Source: Trichoplax adhaerens
Lineage: Eukaryota; Placozoa; Uniplacotomia; Trichoplacea; Trichoplacidae
NCBI RefSeq assembly: GCF_000150275.1
Contig: NW_002060954.1
Coordinates: forward strand, 744,287-808,286
DNA: 64,000 bases
Direction: 5' to 3'
Part shown: positions 1 through 11,700 of the stretch, in pieces
How positions within the stretch are numbered: position 1 is the stretch's first letter
Layout of the letters: each line of letters begins with the position of its first letter
The notes under the pieces: model-generated
The model's input: only the letters and a program-made list of their open reading frames with translations
What the model was told of the DNA's origin: nothing
Database searches by the model: none
Position numbers and translations under genes: made by a program

Positions 1-1496
1 GTCAAGTTCACGCATCATTTCTATTAATTACACACCAATTGCTCCATTTTTATTGCCAACAATTACTAATGCTCTCATTCTAGATCGTTTTCCCCCAGAC
101 GTCTGATTTGTAACTCTCCTCAGCTAGATAAACAGTAAACAGACAATTAAAAAGTTGCTATAATCCAGAGTTAATATTGTAATAGTCCAATTATATTTAA
201 GGGCCATGATATTGAAATCCCTATACCTCGATGCACGTCGAATAAAATTCATCCAAAATAGCTAATAATAATTAAAATCATCCAAAATAAATGATTTAAT
301 ATACCAAAATAGATACAGAAATAACACTTTACGTGTATGGATTAAAAATTTTACTTCCGTCTGGTGCTGCAGGCGAGCCAAGACTGCGACCGCCCCACCC
401 GAAACCTGTCCATCCTCTACCCAAATCCTTCTTTAGCGTCGACCTATAATTATCTACTCTAGGACTGAACGATGGCTGATCTTCCTGGTGTTCCTCAGTA
501 GATGAGAGACTCGTACGTTTTCCCAATTTAGTACTTTCTAAAGGAGCATTATAGCCCGGCCATTTAAACTTATCCACTGCAGCATTGAAATCAACCGCCT
601 TCTTCTTAACTCTTGTACCACGTCGTCCACGACCTCCTGTTGCTGCTTTTCTTAAAATATTAAATTCATCTAAAAAATTAAATTATATAGTTATTTGGGT
701 GACTATTATTACACGTAAGGGATAAATATTTCTCAAGGTCAAGAAATGAGAAATGTAAGTAAGTACCTTGATAAAGTACTCAAATCCTATATAATATGCT
801 TACAATACAATTAATGTCTAACATCTACAGTATACGCGTTAAACATTAAAATATTGCTTCCTATCATCCACCGTTGACCACTATAGCACTGTAAACTCAC
901 ATGCAAGTAGCGTACAAGAAAATCCTTAAGTAGTCGGAACAATTTTACTTGATCTTCTATAACTAAGCTACAAATTTACTGTATAGGTACTAAAATCACA
1001 TTACAGTAAGCGTACGATTATAAGTATCTAAATTTGTATCAACGGAAAAAAACATGAATAAAATCCTACTGAATTATTAATCTTTAGCCTTTCTAAACCA
1101 GTAGAATACCCTACAATTGGGTTCGCTACTGAGCACTGAGCTATTTTGAGATAGAGTATATTACCAGGGTACCTAAAAAAGTGCACAATACGTATGTCGT
1201 ACGGTTGTGCCAGCACTACTATACAGACAGGCATCCATATACTCTACGACAAATATACATTCAAAAATATTCCTACAACACACATTACTACGTGATCTAC
1301 TGTACTAAGCTTTTCCTGTTGTATACTTACGTCTCGTCAAGGCTGTCGTATAATTTCGCTGATCAAGCGGAGTGTAGAGACAATTTAGGCTTGCAACACG
1401 ATAGATATTTTCACATTTTGCAATGGAACCACGGACATTGCTCACAATTGCAGATACTTTATAACAAATTGATGTAAAACGAAGTCCGGTTAGCAT
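1..1496 (-). CDS. MRPS5: mitochondrial ribosomal protein uS5m (MRPS5), N-terminal part, gene continues past the left edge
   Basis: Component of the small subunit of the mitochondrial ribosome. Hand-spliced exons on the minus strand are 1331-1496, 355-669, 227-261 and 36-123, and all junction phases agree. The start is the ATG at 1496. The first exon is basic, Tyr/Thr-rich and nearly free of acidic residues, as expected of a mitochondrial presequence. It joins to exon 2 so that LTRHEFNILRK aligns with human LTADELWKG. Exon 2 carries the family-specific GRGRRG stretch, KWPGYNAPL and GWTGFGWGGRSLGSP. Exon 4 (MRALVIVGNKNGAIG) opens the S5 RNA-binding domain, matching human RVLVAVGNGKGAAG. The rest of the S5 domain lies outside the window. 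It is divergently paired with COX16, another mitochondrial gene. Identity is sure; exact exon ends rest on GT-AG and phase logic only. Confidence 0.93.
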
Positions 1497-2802
1497 TACT
1501 TGCAAATACTGTCGATTTTAGGTCGTAGTAATAACCCTCAATTAGATATCCACGAAGCAATATTGCAAGTACACGACAACTGGCAATGAGTTTTCCAACA
1601 CTGGTCCTAACACAAGACTTTGTACCAAACCTTTGCTTTGTGCTTACTGTGCTGCATGTAGTAGATCAACATTACTATGCGTTTGTACCGTACTTTCTGT
1701 ACTGTACTCTAGGACGCAGGTGCGGTTTGCAGGCTGATCTTAATCTTTCTGCAACGAATGTTTCAGCATACTGTACACTGTACAGTAGTACAGTACAGTA
1801 CAGTACAGTACAGTACGCGTACAGTACCGTACAGTACAGAGTCTCTACTGTACAGTGTACAGTACTGTAAACGAAAAGTGTTCCGATTTAGAAATCATTT
1901 TCCAGTTCCAAATCCTCCTTGGAGTCGTGAACATCAGTATTCTACACTCTCAACGTTCAACAGCTGTTTCTCGCCTTTATTACAAACCCTGGTTTTAGAA
2001 AAGAGTTTAAATCCTTATTAGTTTTGGGCGATATGCTGATCTATTTTGATGACGATTTATCAACTGCGACAGGTTGACAATTCAGTCCAGACTGCATAGT
2101 AACCGTAACTGCTGCTACATTGCCCAGCTAAAATCCCTAGATCTAATCAAAAACTACTATAGCAACGAATCCTGCGAATTGAATACATTGATATTTAATG
2201 ATTACATACTGTATAGTTTTAAAAAATTTAAATTGGGCAGCTCAAACAAAGTGAAGATATACGGTGCTACACAGTTACTGTAGTCAGAGAGCCTTGGAGG
2301 GATTTACGCACTCTACTGTACACGGTACCTCAAATTGCACAACATATTCAGATAAAATAAATTGATTACAAGGTCCTGTGAAAGACTCTTATGATACTTG
2401 TGTTCGCGCAATACATAAACTGAAACTTTAATCATTACATGATCATACAAAGGTATGGCATAATGCACTTGAAATTGATTCTAGTTATTTGTAATTTCAT
2501 AAATTTCTTATAATTCTAGAATTCTGAAAATCCTATACTTCTACCACTATTACTGTACTGTACATGACGTAAAAGTATACAGAACAGATAGGATTAGAAT
2601 ACACTACCCACGATAATTGCAGTATAATTTCTGCTATAACCTAGCATACAATACGTATTCGAGTATACAGTAAGCCATGGACTACTAAGAAAGACCTTTT
2701 TTAGTTCCATGAGTAAGCCCATCGAAATTTGTGCATACTTGCGAAGATATAATTTGATTATATCTCAAACTTAAGCAAAGTAAATCAATAATTCAATTCT
2801 AG
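1497..2802. promoter_or_regulatory. shared 5' intergenic region of MRPS5 (-) and COX16 (+)
   Basis: This 1.3-kb stretch separates the two start codons and must hold both promoters and 5' UTRs. It contains the palindromic array at 1769-1869 plus single copies of the same motif near 1690, 2310 and 2560. The open frames here have no family resemblance and partly read through the array, so I treat them as non-coding. Confidence 0.6.
1769..1869. repeat. GTAC-palindrome array (TACTGTACAGTA family), cluster 1
   Basis: About 100 bp of overlapping TACTGTACAGTA, GTACAGTAC and ACAGTGTACAGT words, mostly in tandem 5- and 6-base steps (CAGTA, GTACAG). The unit is its own reverse complement, so the array has no strand. 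It lies between the start codons of MRPS5 and COX16. The same motif recurs in the other head-to-head intergenic regions of this window. Confidence 0.9.
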
Positions 2803-3673
2803 ATGGCAAACTGGCAAAGAATTAAGACTCAGCTTCGTCGGAATAAGTTTATGATGTATGGTCTACCGATGTTTGTAAGTAGTTCATTATAAAGCGTTTA
2901 CGGCATTTAGAATTTGCAAAGTTTAAAATATACCAGTCATTTCACTATTTGGTCGCTACAAACGACCTACGGCTGTCATTACTAGGTTACGAAAGCTTGT
3001 AAACTTTAATGTCATAGCAATCATATCTACAAATTTAACTAAATTTACAACTGTTTACACAGATTTTAGTCATAGCAGGTTCATTCGGCTTAAAGGAATT
3101 TACAGAACTGAAGTATAATATCAGAGATGAAAAGATCCGAACTGTACGTAGATAAAATGACTGACTAATATTGTAAACTTTATAAACAATTTTAATAAAT
3201 GTACAATGTACATATATGCGTATCTTAAACGTTACTTCATTTAACAACTACTTATGATATAACACTTTAATTTTCTAGTTACTACAAAATTATAAAAAAT
3301 TACTGTTATTATGCTGTTATAGTCATGACTTTATGAATTAATACTTACTGTTGCATGTATGAAATGCAGTTAACGGCAGAAGAAAAGCTTGCATTACACC
3401 AAAAAGGCAAAAAAAAGACTCTAGAAGAAGTGTACGAGGCAAGCCTAATACGTACAGTTAATCAAATGCCACAATACTACTTGTAGCTTTGCTAATAGTA
3501 ATATACACTTTCGTAACTTTGGCAATCATCTTTACCTTATTTAAAGAATAATTCTTACTCGCTCTATTCTTTTACTTGTGTAGAATACTATGAAAGAATT
3601 AGACATTGAACACTGGGTGAATAAACGAGGCCCACGTCCTTGGGAATCAAAAGCAGATAGAACTGACTCCTAA
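2803..3673 (+). CDS. COX16: cytochrome c oxidase assembly factor COX16
   Basis: Small inner-mitochondrial-membrane protein that helps assemble complex IV (COX2 metallation module in humans). Exons 2803-2874, 3063-3143, 3370-3438 and 3584-3673 give 103 aa; human COX16 is 106. The order of hallmarks matches: RRNKFMMYGLPMF (human FRKNKTLGYGVPM), a hydrophobic span ILVIAGSFGLKEF, then the C-terminal signature HWVNKRGPRPWES (human DDWKNIRGPRPWE). Start is the first ATG, 6 bases before conserved basic residues. The third intron (3439-3583) appears to begin with GC (GAG|GCAAG) rather than GT; using it keeps both phase and alignment. It shares a 5' region with MRPS5. High certainty on identity, moderate on the GC donor. 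Confidence 0.93.
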
Positions 3674-5192
3674 AACGAGAAATCTAGAAAAAATCATTTA
3701 TACCATATTTTAGCCTTCTTATACAAATACACTTACATTCAATACAACATAAGCTTATTAATTTTCATAGATTTATTATTACAACTATTTTATTAAATAC
3801 TATTATACATAGCATTAATTACGTATAACGTCATACCGTTTGCCCTCACAGATACGTAAACTAACTAAGCAAAATCATTCTTACAATTATATATGTTATA
3901 TATACGATGCGAATCCCTATTTCATTAATTGTTATTGCAATTATTGCAATAGTCGGCACTACTGTTGGAAAATATTTGCATGATGAACAAATTAAAGTTG
4001 TTTAAATACATAGAAACGAGTTCCTAATTACTATGATATAAAATATATGTTCTACTAGCATATAATACAAGACTCATGAAGATATAACTTAATTACGCAG
4101 TAGAACTGCAGTTCCTGTGTAGTTCTCTATTAATTTTAATTCATTCCATTTCATACTAAACTATAGAGTCTCTAACAATAGGTAAAACGACATTGTATTC
4201 ATATTAATGCTTACTCCATGAAAGTTCAAGATCACCGTACCGTATTCAGACCTCGACCACAGGATGGTCCAAAATTTAGTAACAAATGCCTTATACATGC
4301 TATAGGTGTGATTAATTTTTATTATTCGACCCCAATTACATAATTTTGATTTAGGAATGGATTCAATATTATCACTACATCAATAGTTTGGATGGATAGT
4401 AAAGCATGATCGACTTAATATTGCATAACCATAGTAATAATATATAAATTTATACGGTATGCTACGCTATCAAGCGATTAAAAAAGCTATGGGCTACATC
4501 ATTTCAGTATAACTGCAAATATCATAATCAAGATTATAATATACACTTACTACAACATAATACTGATATAACTCGAAATGTAGTAAATAGTATCACCGTG
4601 ATATTCTTTACATAAATTGTGTCATAAATGTAGGCAATTTCCATTTACTTACACGAAGTGACTACATTGATAATGCTAAAAGTTTACATCTGATATAGTG
4701 ACAATATGTTAATTGTTTAAATGTTTCGTAAATGTATCATGATATAATTTAAAATCGGAGACCGTACTGTTTTAATATACGCGTAAATATCTGTCTTTAT
4801 CATCTTTACAATAGCTACGATCGTATTTATCAAGTATAGCATAGTAGCAGTTATTTTAATCATTCTTATAATATCTATTGCACAAATCCTTGTGCTTTAT
4901 GTTAGCTAAAGAGACACCATATATTAAATGCTAAAAGTTCTTATCGACCATAGAGTAATAGAATTGAAGTAGCTTATAGATACTGCGAAGTAACTTTTGA
5001 TGCATGTATAATAGCTAATCTATTGCAGAAGTTAAATATACAATAAATCATAAAGAAGCAAAAAATTGAATTTTTAATCAATTTCGGTTAAAATTCGGTA
5101 CTGAATAAGTAATAAAGTTTCAAGATCACTTCTACATTAGTACCAAACCGTAAAACTAGATGGTTTCTAAATATTTTTTATCTAATGTCATT
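3674..5192. other. tail-to-tail intergenic region, COX16 / bHLH
   Basis: AT-rich stretch between the 3' ends of COX16 and the bHLH gene. Apart from the small open frame at 3907-4005 I see no coding signal. No dense GTAC-palindrome array is present, unlike the head-to-head regions. Confidence 0.6.
3907..4005 (+). CDS. possible 32-aa single-pass membrane micropeptide
   Basis: ATG-initiated frame downstream of COX16 on the same strand. It starts MRIP, continues with about 13 strongly hydrophobic residues (SLIVIAIIAIVG), then TTVGKYLHDEQIKVV and a TAA stop. One transmembrane helix followed by a short charged tail is the architecture of mitochondrial microproteins. The VGKYL segment loosely recalls VGMYL of STMP1, but the likeness is too short to name it. 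Chance frames of this size are common in AT-rich DNA, so only the composition argues for it. It could also be an exon of an unseen transcript or part of the COX16 3' UTR. Confidence 0.25.
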   Translation: MRIPISLIVIAIIAIVGTTVGKYLHDEQIKVV

Positions 5193-5747
5193 TCATAATA
5201 AAGAAGTTGATGAAGAAGATGTGATACTTGATTCGCTTTTTAAATCTTCGGAGGTATGATGTAACGCAGTAGATAATGCTCCAATGTAGTTAATTGCTAA
5301 TCGTAAAGTTGTAATTTTATCCAAGCGGCCATCAGGTGTCGGATAATACGGTACAACTTTCCTTAATTCATCAAAAGCTAAATTCATTAATTTCATGCGC
5401 TTCCTTTCGCGACAATTTGCTTTACGCCGGCGATATCGAGATAATTTTCGCGGTTCTGGTAATCCAGTTTCACTATCCCCAGCAGTATTTGCGTCTAACT
5501 GAGATAAAATCATTTCTCGTGTTGTTGTTGATCTTTTCCGAAAATTATAAGATCCTCCGCTAGGTGACTGAGGTGTCTTAATTCTTCTACCTTGACCAGT
5601 TTTACTCGATTCGTGGTTATTGCTTAGTTGGTTTTTATTTCTATCAATCAAATTAGATGATGCGTCCACAGAAGGGGCCATTGTCGTTATATTAGTATTC
5701 TTTGCTGTTGCTAGTGCAGTTTTTCTTCCTTTAGAAGCTTTTATCAT
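5193..5747 (-). CDS. group A bHLH transcription factor (atonal/neurogenin/Fer-like superfamily)
   Basis: Intronless 184-aa frame. The C-terminal third holds a complete bHLH domain. The basic region is [13 protein letters not shown] with the E-box-contacting Glu and Arg. It is followed by helix 1 ([11 protein letters not shown]), a loop (YYPTPDGR) and helix 2 ([21 protein letters not shown]). The RER motif and the LRLAxNYI helix 2 place it in group A. It has features of both neurogenin (YIxAL) and Fer3/PTF1A-type proteins, and I cannot assign an orthologue. The N-terminal part is Ser/Thr/Asn/Lys-rich and probably disordered; the tail is poly-Ser. Start chosen at the ATG at 5747: the frame stays open further upstream, but without another ATG. 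Expected role is a nuclear dimeric regulator of cell fate, usually with an E protein. The long empty region upstream may carry its enhancers. Confidence 0.9.
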   Translation of the reverse strand: MIKASKGRKTALATAKNTNITTMAPSVDASSNLIDRNKNQLSNNHESSKTGQGRRIKTPQSPSGGSYNFRKRSTTTREMILSQLDANTAGDSETGLPEPRKLSRYRRRKANCRERKRMKLMNLAFDELRKVVPYYPTPDGRLDKITTLRLAINYIGALSTALHHTSEDLKSESSITSSSSTSLL

Positions 5748-8700
5748 ATTTGAAAGAAATAAAATAATGTTATCCTTGTTATAAACCAAGCCAAAATTAG
5801 TTAATTTTCTAAGCAACTAATCTGATTGGTATTTTAAAGCGAAAAATGCTTGCTTAAAGAATTATTACGCTATCACGATAAAAGAAATAATGTAATACGA
5901 AATATCAGAATTATTAAATGTAGTAGATCTTGCGCTAAATGAAAATGGTGAGTAAAGGATAGACTAAACGATAAGAGATGAACAATTAAGCGATATGATG
6001 GCTTGTTTTCCCTTCAACCCTTCAATATATAAATATCCGGTCGTGACAATCGGTAAGAACTGATTACAAAATTAATGTAGTATTCCTTAAAATAATTTAT
6101 TTGCCTGGCGTATGGTTTGATTGTATTTTATGATAATGCACGAGAAGTTGATTGAATATCATTATAAAGGTTAAAACATATACAGATATGTCGCTTTCCT
6201 ACAGTACTAAATCCTTTGAAAACAAAAATTGTGCCTGTAAGGAATAAATTTATATCATAAAGAACAGATGGAACCAGAGGGAAATAAATCTAAAATTTAT
6301 TTACTGTCAATTGTTATCAATTTTTTTGTTATGTGCTGTGGCATGATGTTATTAATACTACCGTTAGAAATGGATTAATCATCATATTTCTAAATTGTAA
6401 CTATTAGTATTAGTACTTGATGGAGTGATTAAATTTTTAAGATTGAAAAAAAACAATAGTTACAACAATAACGGTAGCATCGATTATACGATAATTTAAT
6501 GTAAATATTAAAGCTATAGTAGTTATATACTGTAGTAATTGCACTATCGATGAATTCGTGATAACAATACTCCTAATGTGAATAAATACCATATTGAAAT
6601 GTATACGTAGGATGAGTATCAATGCCGCGATTAGTTGCATTTAATACCTTTATAGTAACGATAGCCACGATACCCTGTTAAGGCCCTCGAGTTAGCATAT
6701 AAAGATATTCATCATTAATAATTACTGTTCATGTATCACTGCTAGACAATATACCTTATATGTCGGATATTATCCACTCAGCACTATTGTACTATTAGCA
6801 TGCTAAATGTTATTAATATGCAGATTACATGCAAATAAATCCGCACAGTCTATTTCAGAGACAGATAGATAGACATATCTGAATGGAGGTGTTACTTACT
6901 GTAATGCTATGGAAAAGGAAAACATATTCAAAAAGTTGAACAATGCTAATTATAAATTAATAGCAACAACAATCTACTGGGTAACTTCAAATCATATACA
7001 GTTACTAACAAATCAAATAGCATATTAATTTTTAGATTGAAAATGAATCATTCATTATTCAATCGATCTCTCTGTAACGGAAGAAACACTATCATTTCAT
7101 TTCCAATATTCAGGGCGATACGAGTATATCAAAAATAATTAAAACTGTACTGTATAGTATTCGGCTGTAAGTTCGTAACAGATACAGTATTATGCCTTTT
7201 GCTATGATAGATTGTGCATAGTAGCCATCAGTTAATCTATTTATTTTAATAATATCTATATTTATGATTGTACAGGAAATAGTGAAATTTCTAACTCTAC
7301 AAGAGATAGTTGCGTTAAATCATAATGAACTATCGATCAATACGAATGCATTAATTTACTAAAGCAATCATGATGTATTACAAAACCTAAACTTAACAGG
7401 AAAACACTTTGATTATAATTATCAAATACCACTGCATACAATGACATCAAATATTAAAATAGAATATCGTAACGTATTCAAAAATAATAAGTAAAGGAAT
7501 ACTATTTAATTATCTAACCTTGTGTTGAGGCGAAGTTTAATATAGATTAAATTTTATAAAATTGATACCAAGGCTAGCTTTGCATAAATTGATAAAGACT
7601 ATTCCAGAAATAGTGAAGAATCAATAGACCAGTATTTTAAAACTTACTGCGATGATACTAACTATTTTTGATTGCAATCCGTAATCAAATGCAATAGTTT
7701 TTTAACTGACGTTATAATGATTCGATTTGTGGTTCGTTACAGCTTTTAATAGAGTCTAAACAAGAATAGTTAGCGATTATTGACATTGTCTTCTATTATT
7801 ATCTCTATTGTCATTTTTAACTGAGGTAAAGCCATTATTTTCCATTGAGTGCATTGAGTCAGCTATTTTATTTTTGGTCGTAGACAACCATTACATAATA
7901 GACAGGCACTTGACATGTAATGAGTTAAAATATGAATATTTCAAAAACGTGTGTTACATTTCTCATCTGTTTTTACCGTTTCGCTACAACTGGCATTACG
8001 CTATTCATTTGAAACTATTGTTATGAATTAACTAGTAAGAGTATTAATCTTGTTGTTAAAATCATGGTAGAATACATTACGAGAATGGTAACAGTTAAAA
8101 CCAAAAAGATGACGAGATGGCAATCTTCTTATAGTTGAAAAAATAGAATTATTTGTGAAATGAATCTTTCACATAATTACTGATTACAGAAAGTGTAAGA
8201 TTTGATCATAATTAAAACTATAGCATGATGTATGATTACAAGGTATACGAAACCGAAATTGAATCAAGAAAATATTTAAAAATTTGAAATAAGAATGAAC
8301 GATATTCAAACAAAAATAAGAAATATGTCTTCCTTCCTTTATACAATATATCACTATATGACAGTCTATATCTTTGTTGACTGTAATATCATATGGAAAA
8401 ATAGCTACAGTTAATTAATTACCCTTTTAAGTGCTTAAATATTATATAAAAAAGTAACTTATGTCCATAGAGTAATTGTTTTCTATCCTCTATTTGTCGT
8501 CACATATATCATTATTATTGTTGCCATCAATAATAACTGGGTAGCAGGTACCAGATATAATAACATTAACCTAATATATAGCTAAGTAACCAGCATCATT
8601 TTAATATTATTTTTCTACCAGTATATCATGTCTAAGATAGACCACATTAAATTAATTCGTCACTTTACCTTAATTTATTCTATTTTTGTTAATGACTGAC

Positions 8701-11700
8701 CTTTGTTATCGTAGTGAGAGGTCCTTTAATGACTAGATTACATTCTTAATAACAATTCCATTGTTAAGCTGAGATTTGTTGTAGACTGTTGAATATAGGA
8801 TTGATCATTTCTGTATTCATTCCTGATAGCAACATGCCTAGAAGGGACTTAATCAAATACATCCCATTTTTATTCATCTAATACGAACCTATTCAAAAGT
8901 ATTCAACTTGAATAGCATCACGTTAATCATTAAATGTCAGAAATTATGACAAGACTAATCATAATAAGACCTTGCGGGTAGGAGAAAAGTTGACAAGTTG
9001 ATTCAACATAAAGACAATAATGACAAGGGCACGTTTTATTTTACTACTTTCTTCCTGCTTCCTTGCGTCATCTAAATTGAACTTGATTTCATACAATGAA
9101 AGTAGAAGAGTGAAAAATCCTCACTTATTAAAACCGTATAAGTAAATCTAGTCGAAAAATTCGGAAATACAATTCTAATTAAAAGGGTGGAAGTTACTCT
9201 TAATTTTAACACTTGCTTTATGATCGGCATCGATATAATAAAATTTTTTTTAACATACAAATAGAAGCTATTAACGAATATAATTTGTTGCATTAAATAT
9301 GGTATTATCATAATAGTAATTGCCTACTTGGGTAGATCTACGGTATCTCTTTCTTTCTACATGGTGTTATTTATATTAGTTTACTATCACTTTAGATTTG
9401 TTCGGAATGAAGGCTGATTGTAAACGCTCACGCGATGTGCAAAACTATTCTTCTTTGCTAACTTTGTATTAAATCATTTAAATTTTATCAGTATAAATCA
9501 GATTAGTAATAGCAACAACTAGAAATAGTATTAACAAGATAAAGATAAACCTTATTGAGTACAGAAGATAATCGCCTATTATAAATAAAAGCAATGAAAA
9601 CTGAATCACCAATACTGCAGCAAAAGGAGAGCCTTATCTTATTAGATACCCAATAAATTTTGACTAAAAATGTCACTTCGATCAAATAAATCCTTATGAC
9701 CCATTAAATTAGTATGCATCTGCTAAGTTAGAAAATGGGTAGTCACATCCAGATTATTTCATTACTTGCACATTAATTGGATTGACATGCAAGTGTGAAT
9801 TTGAATTATAAATATTATATTGATTATATTATTGCTTTTACTTAGTTACGCCTGTGTTTATATTTGTTGTATACTATTAGCCTGATTCAAAGTTTTATTT
9901 TCCTATTCGCTATATCGAACTTAGTAAATATACGTACATCTAATGACTTAAAAAGATAGTCCAACACTGAATCACTTCTACAGTATATACTGGAATGGCG
10001 CAAACATTGGAAGACGAATATAGATATTCAACTGATTATTAATTCTTTTCCAAACTAACCCAATTTGAAAAATTTATTAGTCCGAATTGCTTGTAATTAT
10101 TGATTCCTGTTAATCGGTTAGAGTGGTCTGATTTTATTTGTATACATTAGCCACAAGACGCAGATTAATGGCGTGCAACATAGCATTCTTTTTACTGCCA
10201 TCAACACACGACCAGCACGCTAACCACTCAATTAAAATGCTACCGTTATCTATTGTTTCCTATTGTGATAACTGACCTTAACTGTGAGCACATATTTCTA
10301 ACTTCAATAATAGATGCTGTTATAAATAAAAGTAAACTTAATATCATCACCCGAATTCATTGGTCTGCCAATGCGATCAATGATATTGTCCGGAATGTAT
10401 TTGTTTGACTCTCATACGCAACTATACTAGTGTAATGTAACTTAGTATTGTGATTGTAGACTGTTAGCCATGTGTAGTATAATGTACGGTAGATATTTAT
10501 CCTAAGAGATATTTGGTAGCTGTAACTATAGACTGTAGTGGTAGAGACTCTATGCTAGAGTACAGATGACTATATACAGTAAGCTGTTGAGTTACTAATA
10601 TGGCTATAGGTAAAAATAGAACTGTAAATCATATATTAGGATATGGTTAATTCATTGTACTTTGGCTGGTGTGAATAATGTCTACGTAAGTACTGTAGTC
10701 TTATCCATATTGAATTAATGATGGTCCGCAGTAGAATAGTCTTACTAAGAATAATTTAACTATGTGTAAAATAAGGTAAAAGGTTGCCATGCGGATTGTA
10801 GCTGCGAATGCTACGGAAATTATAAAAGCATGCAACTTTAGATTATTCTGTTAGTTCGTTCTAGAAGTCTTTAGAAGTAGTATTCGGCTAGAGTAGAGCT
10901 GTGTAGTTAATCTTTGTATAAGATTGAATAAAGCCCTTATTTTTCTAAAATTTGGAATTTCGTGATTGGTATATATCACAACTAGTACAGTACATGCATA
11001 TATTTGCATCATTGCCGTTATACTATTGTATCAGGACTTTTGCTTTAATAAGTATCAAATTGCAATAATTACTAAATATTAAAACACCAAATACTCCAGG
11101 TGTATATTTATTTTCGTAACACTTGATTGTTCTCAATAGCACTACTACTGAAAGGTCTACTGGACGCCCGCGTAAAAAACAATTTCAATTTTGAATACGC
11201 GCGTACTGTAGATCATACATTTAGATCCGAAATTTAAACTATTGTCTTTTCCTTATAAGTGCTATCTTGACGAATTATATATATACGTAATTCGCTACTA
11301 GCTACAGAATTCAGCTGGAGATGTTATCATGGCCTATGCCATGATCAATTTCATTTATTATTTGCAACTTGCTTCACAAAATGAGAATCATTCTTTCTTG
11401 ACAAATTCCTTGTCAACGCATATTAATAAGACGCATAAAACAAATTATATAAGTTAAGATCAACTCAGAATGAATTCTTACTAGCACGCTATTTAAAATT
11501 TTAACTTATAGTCACTCTTATCGCTGATATAACTTGTGCAAGAAACTGGTCAATAACGGAATTTTGTCATTATAACACCATATTGGTATAACATACTAAT
11601 TTTACATTCCTTTCCACTCATCTACAATATTAAATATAAATTCTTATTGTCAACATAAGAGGATTGGGTTAGTTATTATTTCTTTTCCTCATTTGCCTTA

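Noticed and set aside
10430-10720. Stretch enriched in TGTAG, TACAGTA and TACTGTA words, possibly a decayed array
   Set aside because: Words are scattered without the overlap or symmetry of the true arrays; could not be separated from background by eye.
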